A stretch of 64,000 nt of DNA from Ancylobacter sp. WKF20 (GTDB lineage: Bacteria > Pseudomonadota > Alphaproteobacteria > Rhizobiales > Xanthobacteraceae). Under the pieces are notes generated by a model, which worked only from the letters and a program-made list of their open reading frames with translations, was not told the origin of the DNA and did not search any database. The stretch lies in NCBI RefSeq assembly GCF_029760895.1, contig NZ_CP121679.1, forward strand, positions 4,074,001-4,138,000, read 5' to 3'. This document shows, one piece after another, positions 8,487-17,685 of the stretch. Made by a program: the position numbers and the translations under genes. Numbering within the stretch: the stretch's first letter is position 1; each line of letters begins with the position of its first letter.

Positions 8487-10000
8487 CGGTAGACCCAGCT
8501 TTCGGCCATCTTCTCCTCGCCGCGCAGCATTTCCGCGCGCAGCTCGGACAGATCCGCGCCCTTCGGCTCGAAGGTGAAGGCGATGCGCCAGCCTTCAATG
8601 TCCGGGTGACGCTGGAGCACGACATTGGAGACCGTGCCAGTGCCAGCGGTGACGCGGGCCGAGAGGCCTTCCGGCGGCAGGTTCTTGATACTGTCGCCCA
8701 CGAGATCGAGCACGAACTGGCGGCGCTCGGCATTGCCGCCGACGCGGGTGAGTCCGAAGCGGCCGAGTTCCGGCCGGTCCGGGCTGTCCCAGCCCCAATG
8801 CAGGCGGTAGGTATAAAAATACTCCCGCCCCTTGCGCAGCGGCTCCTTGGGCCGCCAATAGGTGACGATGTTGTCGTGGACTTCCTCCGGGGTGGGGATT
8901 TCCACCAGATGCACGGCGCCCTCGCCCCAATCGCCGATCGGCTCGACCCAGACGCTCGGGCGCCGCTCATAGCGTGCTTCCAGATCCTGATAGTCGAAGA
9001 AGGAGCGCTGCCGCTGCATCAGCCCGAAGCCGCGGATATTCGTTGATTCAAAAGAGGAAATCTGCAGCCGCTTGGGGTTGGAGAGCGGGCGCCACAGCCG
9101 CTCGCCATTGCCGGTGACGATGGCGAGACCATCGGCGTCGCACACCATCGGGCGGAAATCGTCGATGCCGTCGCGGTCATTCGGCCCGAACATGAACATG
9201 CTGGTGAGCGAGGCGAGTCCCGCCTTGTCGACATCAGTGCGGGGATACAGCGTCATCTCCACCGTCATCACGGTCGAGGTGCCCGGCCGGATGGTGAAGC
9301 GGTGCGCGGCGGCGCAGCTCGGGCTGTCGAGCAGGGCGTGGACGACGATGGAATCGACGCCCGCGCGGGGTTCCTCGATCCAGAACGCCTTGAAAATGGG
9401 GAATTCCTCGCCCGAGGAATCCGCTGTCTTGATGGCGAGGCCGCGCGCCGAGGTGCCGTAGACCTGATCCTTGCCGAGGGCGCGGAAATAGCTCGCCCCT
9501 TGGAACACCGCGACCTCGTCCAGATAATCCGGCCGGTTGATCGGGCTGTGCAGGCGAAAGCCTGAGAAATCGAGGTCCAGCTTGGGGTCGGGCGGCTGCA
9601 GCCCATGCTCGAAGCGGAACAGGCCGGGCACGTACTCGACGCGCCGCGCCTCGCCCTGGGTGACCGTGTAGATCTCGACCTTGTCGCGGAACAGGAAGCC
9701 GCGATGCAGCAGCTGCGCCTCGAACGGCGTGCCCTGGCCGCGCCACAGCGACCGATCCGGGTTGAAGCGGATATTGCGGTACTGGTCGTAGCTGAGGTCG
9801 TTGAGTTCCTTGGGCAATTGCCGGTCGGGACTGGCATAGGGGCGCGCCGCCAGCTCGCGCGCGAGCTGGCGCACGGTCTGGGCGTCGAAGCGGCTGGGCT
9901 TGTCGGCCTGCGCCTCCGCGTCTTCGCGGGTCGCGGGCCAGATGCCCGAGCCTGTTACCGCCAGAATGGCCGCTCCCAGAAGAACGTCGCGCCGCCGCAT
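8474..10000 (-). CDS. opgG: Periplasmic glucan biosynthesis protein OpgG/OpgD family (MdoG)
   Basis: A 508-residue exported protein that works with OpgH in branching or shaping periplasmic glucans. The mature part follows the OpgG/OpgD plan: FDAQTVRQLARELA, the conserved LSYDQYRNIRFNP and LWRGQGTPFEAQLLHRGF segments, a beta-sandwich domain, then a C-terminal Ig-like domain. The leader begins MRRRDVLLGAAILA, which looks like a twin-arginine signal (as in OpgD) rather than a plain Sec signal. I chose this ATG because GAGGGTGAGT stands directly in front of it and because it places the signal at the N-terminus; a longer frame adds 28 unrelated residues. It overlaps opgH and follows treY after 126 bases. 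Confidence 0.88.
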   Translation of the reverse strand: MRRRDVLLGAAILAVTGSGIWPATREDAEAQADKPSRFDAQTVRQLARELAARPYASPDRQLPKELNDLSYDQYRNIRFNPDRSLWRGQGTPFEAQLLHRGFLFRDKVEIYTVTQGEARRVEYVPGLFRFEHGLQPPDPKLDLDFSGFRLHSPINRPDYLDEVAVFQGASYFRALGKDQVYGTSARGLAIKTADSSGEEFPIFKAFWIEEPRAGVDSIVVHALLDSPSCAAAHRFTIRPGTSTVMTVEMTLYPRTDVDKAGLASLTSMFMFGPNDRDGIDDFRPMVCDADGLAIVTGNGERLWRPLSNPKRLQISSFESTNIRGFGLMQRQRSFFDYQDLEARYERRPSVWVEPIGDWGEGAVHLVEIPTPEEVHDNIVTYWRPKEPLRKGREYFYTYRLHWGWDSPDRPELGRFGLTRVGGNAERRQFVLDLVGDSIKNLPPEGLSARVTAGTGTVSNVVLQRHPDIEGWRIAFTFEPKGADLSELRAEMLRGEEKMAESWVYRWTA

Positions 10001-10126
10001 ACTCACCCTCGTTCGCTGCCCGCGCACCGTTGGTGCGGTGCAACCTCGACAAGCCGCAAGACGGTGCCCGGTTCCATCGCCCACCGGCTTTATGCGGCGA
10101 GGGTTGCGCGCGCGGCGGCGGTGGGA

Positions 10127-12745
10127 TCAGCCTTTGTGAAGGATCACAAGGGGATAGAGGGCATCGCGGGGGATCGGGGCGGTGCCGGGCTCCAGCGCCA
10201 TGCCCTCCAGCGTGCGCCAGCCGGGCTCCGCCGGGGCGGGGAGGGCGAGGGCATCGGCGGCCTCCGGCGGCAGGCGGGTGGGCACGATGACCCGCACCGC
10301 CTGATCGCCCTGGCGCCGCTCGAAGCCGAACCAGCCCCAATCGGAGGCTGGCAGGTCGAGCGGGCGATAGTCGCCTTCCGTCAGCGCGCGGTTGGCGCGG
10401 CGCAGATTAAGCAGGAGGTGTGAAAATACCAGCTTCTCGGCATCGGCATCGCTCTCGTCGCGTGCGCCGGCTTCGAGCGCGGCGCTGCGGCGCTCCCAAT
10501 CGACGGGGCGGCGATTATCCGGGTCGACCAGCGAGAAATCGCGGAATTCCGTTCCCTGATAGATATCTGGCGTGCCCGGCAAGGTGAGCTGGAGCGCGGT
10601 CTGGGCTAGGCTGACGAGGCGGGTGGCGGGGGCGAGCGCCTCCACCAGCGCTTCCAGCGCCTGCCGCACCGGGGCGCCGCGTTCCTCGGTGAGAATGGCG
10701 GCGCTGAACGCCTTGGCGGCGCCCTCATAGGCCTCGTCCGGCGTCTCCCAGTTGGAGTGCCGCTTGGCCTCGCGCAGCGCCTTGGTGAGGTAGCCGTCCA
10801 TGCGCTCCGGCGAGATCGGCCAGGCCGACAAAAGCGTTTGCAGGATAAGCACTTGGTCGATGGCGTCGGGCATCACCCGCCCGTCCTCGGTTACCACCAG
10901 ATTGCCGAGCACCGGCTCCTGCGTCGCCAGGAAGTTCAGCCACAGCGACGGGCGCTGGCTGAGCGCGTCGAGCCTAGCGCGGGTGTCGGGGCCGCGCTTG
11001 GTGTCGTGCGTCGCTAGTGGATTGAGATCGCGACGCTTTTCCACCGCGCGGGCGGTGAAGATGGCGTGCACCTCCTGCGGCGAACGGGCGGGGTGGTCGA
11101 GGCTGGAGCCGACCTCATTGACGGAGAGCAGGATCGGCGTGCGGTAGAGTTCGGTATCTTCATACCCCTTCGCCATGGCCGGCCCGCCGAGCTGCTGGAA
11201 GCGCACGCGGAATTGCCGGTCGCTGTCGTTCTGCGGCGCGGCCATGCGATCGAGCAGCACCTGCGCGGCCGCCGTGGTCAGCGGGTCTTCCGCCGCCGCG
11301 ACGGCCGCGCCGATCTTCTGCCAAATGGCTGAATCTTCAGGAGAATAATCGTCCGTGGCATAGGAGCGGTAGACCGGGCAATGCACCAGCAGAGCGACCA
11401 CGGCGTTGCGGATCGCGGTCTCGGTCAGGTCGCCCGCCTTCATCTCCGTGTCGAGCCCGTCGCGGGCGAGGGTGGTCAGCGTCTCCACTTCCGTGGAAAG
11501 GCTCGCCTCCAGTACCTGCTTCTTGGCGCTGGCGAGGCGGGTGGTGGCGGTGCCGGTAACAAGATGCCGCTCGCGCAGCGCCTCCTCGAAGGCAGCGTAG
11601 CCTTCGGAGGCGACGAACAGGCCATTGATGTCGTTCAGCCGTTCATAGCCGGTGGTGCCGTCGATCGGCCAGTCGCGCAGGCTCTCGCCCGGCTCGAGGA
11701 TCTTCTCGATGACGATGAGCACGTCCGGTCCGACGGCCTTTCGCAAGCGATCGCAATAGGTTGCGGGGTCAACGAGGCCGTCGATATGGTCGACGCGCAG
11801 GCCATGGACGAGGCCGCGGCGGACGAGATCGAGCGGCAGGCGGTGAACCAGCTCGAACACTTCGGGGTCTTCGACGCGCACGCCGGCGAGATCGGTGATG
11901 TTGAAGAAGCGCCGGTAATTCAGGTCATGCGCCGCCGTGCGCCACCAGGCGAGGCGCCAGTGCTGGGCTTCGAGCAGGGAGGTAATATCTGCTTCCGCCA
12001 GCACCGTGTCGAAGGCCAGCCGGGTCACCGGATCGAGCCCGGACAGGTCGATCCGGCCCCCCTGAAACCGCGTGGAGGATGAGTGCAGTGTGGTGGACGA
12101 TGAGGCCAATCTGTCCAGCGCATTGGCCGATCTGTCCGATGTGTCCGGGCTCTCCGCCGCGGCCGCGATGTGGACGGCGGCCGGCAGGCGGGCGACCAGT
12201 TCGGCGATGCTCTCCTGCCGCAGCGGGAAGCGCTGCTCGCCATAGACCACTACGTCGATGCCGCCGCGTGCCTCATTGACCGCGAGGGTGATCTGCCCGG
12301 CCTCGATGGTCGCCTGCAAGGGATCGCCGAGCACGGGTAGCACCAGCCGGCCCTTGTCCCAGGCGACGTCGAAAATGCGGGCGGCGGGGCTGTCGGGGCC
12401 GCCTTCCAGCATGTTGAGCCAGAACGGGTTCTGGGTGGAGGCGGCCATGTGGTTCGGCACGATGTCGATGATGAGCCCCATGCCGTGCCGCTTGAGCGCC
12501 GCGCACAGGCTGAGCAGCCCGTCCTCGCCGCCTAGCTCCGGGTTCACCCTTGTGGGGTCGGCGACGTCATAGCCATGGGTCGAGCCCGCCACCGCGAGGG
12601 TGATCGGCGAGGCGTAGAGGTGGCTGATGCCGAGCCGGGCGAGATAGGGCACCAGCGCCTCGGCCTTGCTGAACGGGAAGTCGCGGTGGAACTGCAGCCG
12701 GTAGGTGGCCGAGAGGGAGGGCATCGGGGCGGGCGTCATCGTCAT
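10127..12745 (-). CDS. treY: Malto-oligosyltrehalose synthase TreY
   Basis: An 872-residue GH13 enzyme that isomerises the reducing-end alpha-1,4 bond of maltodextrins to an alpha,alpha-1,1 bond, giving maltooligosyl trehalose. The family start SATYRLQFHRDFPF is followed by HGYDVADPTRVNPELGG and DIVPNHMA. The nucleophile region is GLRVDHIDGLVDP, and the acid/base region is VIEKILEPGE. The C-terminal TPDIYQGTEFRDFSLVDP is also diagnostic. The ATG overlaps the treZ stop by four bases. It is the last gene of the treX-treZ-treY operon. A 40-residue insert around 195-235 rich in Ser/Ala/Asp (AAAAESPDTSDRSAN) looks like a variable loop. Confidence 0.96.
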   Translation of the reverse strand: MTMTPAPMPSLSATYRLQFHRDFPFSKAEALVPYLARLGISHLYASPITLAVAGSTHGYDVADPTRVNPELGGEDGLLSLCAALKRHGMGLIIDIVPNHMAASTQNPFWLNMLEGGPDSPAARIFDVAWDKGRLVLPVLGDPLQATIEAGQITLAVNEARGGIDVVVYGEQRFPLRQESIAELVARLPAAVHIAAAAESPDTSDRSANALDRLASSSTTLHSSSTRFQGGRIDLSGLDPVTRLAFDTVLAEADITSLLEAQHWRLAWWRTAAHDLNYRRFFNITDLAGVRVEDPEVFELVHRLPLDLVRRGLVHGLRVDHIDGLVDPATYCDRLRKAVGPDVLIVIEKILEPGESLRDWPIDGTTGYERLNDINGLFVASEGYAAFEEALRERHLVTGTATTRLASAKKQVLEASLSTEVETLTTLARDGLDTEMKAGDLTETAIRNAVVALLVHCPVYRSYATDDYSPEDSAIWQKIGAAVAAAEDPLTTAAAQVLLDRMAAPQNDSDRQFRVRFQQLGGPAMAKGYEDTELYRTPILLSVNEVGSSLDHPARSPQEVHAIFTARAVEKRRDLNPLATHDTKRGPDTRARLDALSQRPSLWLNFLATQEPVLGNLVVTEDGRVMPDAIDQVLILQTLLSAWPISPERMDGYLTKALREAKRHSNWETPDEAYEGAAKAFSAAILTEERGAPVRQALEALVEALAPATRLVSLAQTALQLTLPGTPDIYQGTEFRDFSLVDPDNRRPVDWERRSAALEAGARDESDADAEKLVFSHLLLNLRRANRALTEGDYRPLDLPASDWGWFGFERRQGDQAVRVIVPTRLPPEAADALALPAPAEPGWRTLEGMALEPGTAPIPRDALYPLVILHKG

Positions 12746-14520
12746 CGGGCGGGCAAGCTCCAGAAGGCGGCGGCGACGGGGCCGAGGGCGAGCCGGCCGG
12801 GGGCGGGCTGGGCCATCGAGCCGACGCGGGCATCCGGCGGCTCGGAAGGGGCGTGAATGGTGCTGCGGCTGTCCTGAAGGTTGAGCGCCATGACGAGCTC
12901 GCCGCCCTCATAGCGCCAGCGGGCGAGCAGGGCGTCGCCGCTGCGCTCGACTTCCGATCCGCGATAGGCGGTGGCGGTGATCGGCCACACGAGGCGGCGG
13001 CGAGTCTCCGCGAGGCTCGCGAAGGCCGCCAGTTCCGCCCGTGCCTTCTCGGACGCCAGCGCCTCATCGGTGATGACGGCGGAGCGGAAGGTCGCCTCGT
13101 CCAGCGGGTCGGGGAATTCCGCCTCGCCATGGGCTTTGAAGAAGTCGCCGAACTCGGCCTTGCGCCCCTTGCGCACCGCGTCGGCCAGCTCGCCCTCGAA
13201 GTCGCAGAAGAACGGGAAGGGCGTCGGCAGCAGGGCTTCCTCGCCTTGGAACAGCATGGGGATTTCCGGCGACAGCATCAGCACGAAGCGCAGCACGGCA
13301 AGGCGTTCGGCCGCCAGCGAGCCGGCGAGCCGGTCGCCCAGCGGGCGGTTGCCGATATGGTCGTGGTTCTGCACGAAGCTGACGAAGGCATCGGGCGGCA
13401 GGTGATCGGACTTCGTGCCGCGCGGATGGCCGTCCGCGTCCGGGTACGGGTCGCCCTGATAGACGAAGCCCTGCCCAAGCGCGCGCGCGGCGGCCTCGGT
13501 GGCGTCCTTCGCATAGGGCGCGTAATAGCCGGTGGTCTCGCCCGAGCCGAGCACATGCAGCGCGTGGTGCCAGTCGTCGTTCCACTGCGCGGTGTAGAGC
13601 GTGTCCTCGCGGATCAGCCATTCGGCGATGTTGTCGTGGTTCTCCAGCACGAGGAAGGCGTCGGGCCGCACCGCGCGACAGGCCATTGCCAGTTCGCGCA
13701 GGAAGGTTTCCGCGCCATCGGTGGCGAGGGCGTGGACGGCGTCGAAGCGCAGGCCATCGAAGCCGAAATCGGCCAGCCAATAGGCGGCGTTCTGGCTGAA
13801 GAAGTCCCGCACCAGCGGGTTCTCAAGATCGATCGCCGGACCCCAGGGGGTGGAGATGTCCTCCCGGAAGAAGCTCTTGGCGTAGAGCGGCAGGTAATTC
13901 CCGCTCGGGCCGAAATGGTTGTAGACCACGTCCAGCATCACGCCGAGGCCGCGCGCATGGGCGGCGTCGATCAGCGCGCGCAGGTCATCCGGCGTGCCAT
14001 AGGCGCGGTCCGGCGCGTAAAGCAGCACCCCGTCATAGCCCCAGTTGCGCCGGCCGGGGAAATCGTTGACCGGCATCAGCTCGATCACGGTGAAGCCGGC
14101 GTCGCGGTAATGGTCGAGCCGCTCGATGAGGCCGAGAAACGTGCCGGCCGGGGTGGCCGTTCCCACATGCACCTCGGCGATCACCGCCTCATGCCAGGGC
14201 TTCGACCAGTCGCGGGGAAGGTTCGCGGGCGGGGCAACCAGCACGCTCCAGCCATCGGCGTCCTCCGCCTGCATGCGCGAGGCCGGATCCGGCACCGGCT
14301 GATCACCGATGCGGAAACGGTAGCGCGCGCCGGGGGCGAGGCCGTCTACTTCGCCGGCAAAAAATCCGTCATCCGTGCGGGTGAGGGCGAGGGGCGCCCG
14401 CCCCTCGATCTCCACTTCGACCCCCGGCACGTCCGGCGCTAAGAGGCGGAAGCGGGCGCCCGAAGCGGTCAGCTCCGGGCCGAAGTGGCGAGAGGTGTGG
14501 CGGCGCGGGGTGTCGTTCAT
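12742..14520 (-). CDS. treZ: Malto-oligosyltrehalose trehalohydrolase TreZ
   Basis: A 592-residue GH13 enzyme that releases free trehalose from the TreY product. An N-terminal early-set sandwich domain (about 12-95) precedes the TIM barrel, which shows DVVYNHFGPSGNYLP, GLRFDAVHAL (nucleophile Asp), FLVLENHDNIAEW and FVQNHDHIGNRP. The chosen ATG forms an ATGA overlap with the treX stop and has GGCGGGA ahead of it; another ATG nine bases upstream is possible. Its own stop overlaps the treY ATG in the same way, so all three genes are translationally coupled and should be made together. The acid/base position in VLENHDN differs a little from the common EN-D-R pattern, which deserves an alignment. 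Confidence 0.94.
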   Translation of the reverse strand: MNDTPRRHTSRHFGPELTASGARFRLLAPDVPGVEVEIEGRAPLALTRTDDGFFAGEVDGLAPGARYRFRIGDQPVPDPASRMQAEDADGWSVLVAPPANLPRDWSKPWHEAVIAEVHVGTATPAGTFLGLIERLDHYRDAGFTVIELMPVNDFPGRRNWGYDGVLLYAPDRAYGTPDDLRALIDAAHARGLGVMLDVVYNHFGPSGNYLPLYAKSFFREDISTPWGPAIDLENPLVRDFFSQNAAYWLADFGFDGLRFDAVHALATDGAETFLRELAMACRAVRPDAFLVLENHDNIAEWLIREDTLYTAQWNDDWHHALHVLGSGETTGYYAPYAKDATEAAARALGQGFVYQGDPYPDADGHPRGTKSDHLPPDAFVSFVQNHDHIGNRPLGDRLAGSLAAERLAVLRFVLMLSPEIPMLFQGEEALLPTPFPFFCDFEGELADAVRKGRKAEFGDFFKAHGEAEFPDPLDEATFRSAVITDEALASEKARAELAAFASLAETRRRLVWPITATAYRGSEVERSGDALLARWRYEGGELVMALNLQDSRSTIHAPSEPPDARVGSMAQPAPGRLALGPVAAAFWSLPAR

Positions 14521-16580
14521 TCCCGCCATTCCCAGACCAGCAGGGTGCGCGCCGGCAGGGTGAAGCTCTGCCCGCCGCCGAGCCTGCCACCTTCAAGATC
14601 GTCGCCCGTGGCGAGAACGGCCTCCCAGCCGCCGGACTGCACCGGCGGGGAGACGACCTCGACATCGACATGCGAGGAATTCAGCATGATGGCCAGCGAG
14701 GGCTCGTCGGGCATCACCGGGGCGAGGCGCACGGTGATGCATTTGGAGTGCGGGTTGGCCCAGTCCTCCTCGCGCATCCGCTCGCCGGCCGTGTTGAACC
14801 AGGCGACATCCGGCTGGCCCATCTCATTGCGCGCGCCGGTGAGGAACTCCGGGCGCGACAGCGAGGAGTGGCGCTTGCGCAGATCGGCAAGGCGGGCGAC
14901 GAAGGCCGGCAGCTCCGGGTCGTCATTCGACCAGTCGACCCAGCCGATCTCGTTGTCCTGGCAATAGGCGTTGTTGTTGCCGCCCTGCGAGTTGGAGCGC
15001 TCATCGCCCGCCAGCAGCATGGGCACGCCCTGGCTGAGGAACAGTGTGGCGATCAGATTGCGCTTCTGGCGGCGGCGCAGCGCGTTGATGCCCTCATCCT
15101 CGGTCTCGCCCTCGACGCCGCAATTCCAGCTCTTGTTGTCGTCGTGACCGTCGCGGTTGCCCTCGCCATTCGCCTCATTGTGCTTGTCGTTGTAGGTGAC
15201 GAGGTCGTGCAGGGTGAAGCCGTCATGGGCGGTGATGAAGTTCACGCTCGACCACGGCCGGCGGCGGCCTTCCGAGAAGATGTCCTGCGAGGCGGCGAAG
15301 CGCGTGGCGAAGGCGCCGATCAGCCCTTCCGAGCCGCACCAGAACTCGCGGACCTTGTCGCGGTAGTCGCCGTTCCACTCCGAGAAGCCGGGCGGGAAGG
15401 CGCCGAGCTGGTAGCCGCCGGGGCCGATATCCCACGGCTCGGCGATCAGCTTCAGGCCGCCGAGGGTGGGATCCTGAAGGATGGCGTTGAAGAAGGCGTG
15501 GCCGGGATCGAAGCCGGTCGGGCGGCGCCCGAGCGTGGTGGCGAGATCGAAGCGGAAGCCATCAATGCCATAGGTGCCGGCCCACATGCGCAGTGAGTCC
15601 ATCACCATCTGCAGCACGCGCGGATGATCGGTGTTCAGCGAATTGCCGCAGCCGGTCATGTCGTCATAGTAGCGGGGATTGCCGGGCAGGGTCCGGTAGT
15701 AGGAGGCGTTGTCGATGCCCTTGAAGGAGAGCATCGGCCCGAGATGATTGCCCTCGCAGCTGTGGTTGTAGACCACGTCGAGAATGATCTCGATGCCGGC
15801 CTGGTGCAGCCGGTCGACCGCCTCGCCGATCGCTTCCAGCCCGTCCTCGCCGAGATAGCGCGGCTCCGGCGCGAAGAAGTTCAGCGTGTTGTAGCCCCAG
15901 TAATTGGACAGGCCGGAATCGACGAGGTGGCGGTCCTGCGCGAAGGCGTGGACCGGCAGCAGTTCCACGGCGGTGACCCCGAGGCCGGCGATGTAGTCGA
16001 CGAATTCCGGCTGGCCGAGCGCGGTGAAGGTGCCGCGGATCGATTCCGGGATCATCGGGTGGCGCATGGTGAGGCCGCGCACATGGCCTTCATAGATGAC
16101 GGTCTTGGCCCAGGAGACGCGCGGATGGCCGGTCGAGGCCATCGGCGTGCCGGCGACCACGCGGGCCTTGGGCATGAAGGGCGCGCTGTCGCGCTCGTCC
16201 ATCACGAGGTCGGCGTCGTCGCCCGCGCCGATCGTGTAGCCATAGAGCGCATCATCCCATTTGATGTTGCCGACCAGCATCCGCGCATAGGGGTCGAGCA
16301 GCAGCTTGTTGGCGTTGAAGCGGTGGCCGGCCTCCGGCGCCCAGGGGCCATGAACGCGCCAGCCATAGACCTGCCCGCGCCCGACGCCCGGCAGATGGCA
16401 GTGCCAGACGCCGTTGGTGCATTCATGCAGGTCGATCCGCTCGACCTCGGTCTCGCCATAGCGGTCGAACAGGCAGAGCGTGACGCCGGTCGCGTTGTCG
16501 GAGAACAGGGCGAAATTGGTGCCCGTGCTGTCAACCGTGACACCGAGCGGAAAGGCGGAGCCGGGCAGGACCGTGCGCAT
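14517..16580 (-). CDS. treX: Glycogen debranching enzyme GlgX/TreX
   Basis: A 687-residue GH13_11 isoamylase-type enzyme that cuts alpha-1,6 branches in glycogen, giving linear dextrins for TreY. The N-terminal carbohydrate module includes GSAFPLGVTVDSTGTNFALF. The barrel motifs are DVVYNHSCEGNHLGP, GFRFDLATTLGR, LIAEPWDIGPGGYQLG and FITAHDGFTLHDLVTYNDKH. It leads the treX-treZ-treY operon, so the pathway glycogen to trehalose is encoded as a unit. A predicted EcfG general-stress promoter lies about 40 bases upstream of the ATG. No glycogen synthesis gene and no otsAB or treS gene is in the window. Confidence 0.94.
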   Translation of the reverse strand: MRTVLPGSAFPLGVTVDSTGTNFALFSDNATGVTLCLFDRYGETEVERIDLHECTNGVWHCHLPGVGRGQVYGWRVHGPWAPEAGHRFNANKLLLDPYARMLVGNIKWDDALYGYTIGAGDDADLVMDERDSAPFMPKARVVAGTPMASTGHPRVSWAKTVIYEGHVRGLTMRHPMIPESIRGTFTALGQPEFVDYIAGLGVTAVELLPVHAFAQDRHLVDSGLSNYWGYNTLNFFAPEPRYLGEDGLEAIGEAVDRLHQAGIEIILDVVYNHSCEGNHLGPMLSFKGIDNASYYRTLPGNPRYYDDMTGCGNSLNTDHPRVLQMVMDSLRMWAGTYGIDGFRFDLATTLGRRPTGFDPGHAFFNAILQDPTLGGLKLIAEPWDIGPGGYQLGAFPPGFSEWNGDYRDKVREFWCGSEGLIGAFATRFAASQDIFSEGRRRPWSSVNFITAHDGFTLHDLVTYNDKHNEANGEGNRDGHDDNKSWNCGVEGETEDEGINALRRRQKRNLIATLFLSQGVPMLLAGDERSNSQGGNNNAYCQDNEIGWVDWSNDDPELPAFVARLADLRKRHSSLSRPEFLTGARNEMGQPDVAWFNTAGERMREEDWANPHSKCITVRLAPVMPDEPSLAIMLNSSHVDVEVVSPPVQSGGWEAVLATGDDLEGGRLGGGQSFTLPARTLLVWEWRE

Positions 16581-16618
16581 GCGGGGGCGGTACTCGTTTC
16601 AGGTTGAGGGTGCCTGTA

Positions 16619-16644
16619 AACGACGCCGCCCCGCCCCGCGTTCC
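16619..16644 (-). promoter_or_regulatory. Predicted EcfG (general stress sigma factor) promoter of the treXZY operon
   Basis: On the minus strand the sequence reads GGAAC, 17 bases, then CGTT, an exact match to the EcfG consensus known from alphaproteobacteria. CGTT ends 38 bases before the treX ATG, giving a short leader of about 30 bases. The match and position are seen in the sequence; the link to EcfG is from knowledge of the consensus. Confidence 0.75.
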
Positions 16645-16685
16645 TCCCCGTGGCTCCAGAATTTTCGCCGCGTCCGCCGGGCGGC

Positions 16686-17372
16686 TCAGCCCTTCGCGTC
16701 GTCCCGCGCCGTGCGGGTGCGCTCGAGGAAGCTGACCAGCGAGGCGCAGGCGCCGAGAATATGCTCGCGCGTGAGGCGCGCGGCAGTGTCGGCGTCGCGG
16801 GCGATGCAGGCGTCCAATATGCCCTCATGCTCGCGGCGGGCGCGGGCCATGCCGTCTGTCAGCACCAGCTGGGCGCGCAGATAGCGGTCCACGCGGTCGA
16901 GCGCGGTGCGGATGGTCTGCAGGTAATAGGGCCGCCCTGCCGCCTCATAGAGCGTGTAGTGGAACTGCCGGTTCAGCTCGCCCCAATGCGAGGAATCCGG
17001 CTCGGTGGAGAAGGCGTGGGCGTAGCTTTTCGCCGTCTCCAGCCCGGCGGCGGAGATGCGCTCGACCGAATAGCGCAGGATTTCCGGCTCCAGCAGCGCG
17101 CGGAACTCGAAGATTTCGCGGATCTCGTCGATGGACAGGGTGGTGACGACGGCGCCGCGGTAGCGCTGGGTCGAGACGAGGCCCTGTTCCTCGAGCCGGG
17201 TCAGCGCCTCGCGCACCGGGATGCGGCTGACGTTGAACATCTTGGCGATGTGGTCCTGGCGGAGCGTCTGGCCCTCGGTGATGTCGCCCTTGGCGATGGC
17301 CTCGCGCAGCGCGTCGAAGATCACGTCCGAGGCGGATGCCATCTGGGCGATGTCCGTTGCCTTGACCTTCAC
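16686..17372 (-). CDS. GntR-family (FCD) regulator of the hydroxyproline locus
   Basis: A 228-residue repressor/activator with an N-terminal winged helix (SDVIFDALREAIAKGDI, then HIAKMFNVSRIPVREALTRL) and a C-terminal all-alpha FCD ligand domain. Metal-binding His candidates lie in ELNRQFHYTLYEAAG and ARREHEGILDACIARD. I place the start at a GTG because GGAGG stands seven bases before it; an ATG 30 bases further in is weaker and a longer frame adds unrelated residues. It is divergent from the transporter gene that opens the hydroxyproline cluster, which makes it the likely local regulator with a hydroxyproline or pyrroline intermediate as ligand. A TTGGATCCAA palindrome in the gap is its probable operator. 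Confidence 0.88.
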   Translation of the reverse strand: MKVKATDIAQMASASDVIFDALREAIAKGDITEGQTLRQDHIAKMFNVSRIPVREALTRLEEQGLVSTQRYRGAVVTTLSIDEIREIFEFRALLEPEILRYSVERISAAGLETAKSYAHAFSTEPDSSHWGELNRQFHYTLYEAAGRPYYLQTIRTALDRVDRYLRAQLVLTDGMARARREHEGILDACIARDADTAARLTREHILGACASLVSFLERTRTARDDAKG

Positions 17373-17685
17373 CTGATCCCCTCCGGCCTGCGCCGCGCGT
17401 CTGTCTGCGGGCCGCGATTCGAGCGGCCCTTCTGATTGTACCCACACTGCAATTTCGCCCGCAGCGAGGCCAGAGCCTCACCGGCAGGCATGGAGGCGCC
17501 GTGCCCAAGAAATTCGCAGCGTATGCTGTAAAAAGGATATTGCAACTTGGATCCAAAAATTGGAAGCTCCCTCCGCCGCCGCTGACGAGCCCGGGACGCA
17601 GCCATCGGGAAGAGCCCCGAAGGTCGCGTTCCACCCGCCGAGGGCGGCCCAGAATCACGGGACACCTTCCAAAAGGAGAGCCGTC
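17373..17685. promoter_or_regulatory. Divergent control region between gntR and the hydroxyproline operon
   Basis: These 313 bases hold no convincing gene. The half close to the transporter is more AT-rich (GTAAAAAGGATATTGCAA near 17527-17544) than its surroundings and contains the palindrome TTGGATCCAA. A clear ribosome site (AAAAGGAGAG) stands before the transporter ATG. I could not fix exact -35/-10 boxes. Confidence 0.55.
17547..17556. promoter_or_regulatory. Candidate GntR operator, palindrome TTGGATCCAA
   Basis: A perfect 10-bp palindrome about 130 bases upstream of the first operon gene. It has the TTG-n4-CAA form typical of FCD-type GntR operators. It is the only such site I noticed in this gap. 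Confidence 0.55.

Noticed and set aside
6525..8492. Open frame of 655 codons antisense to opgH
   Set aside because: Same reason: mirror of a conserved gene with biased composition.
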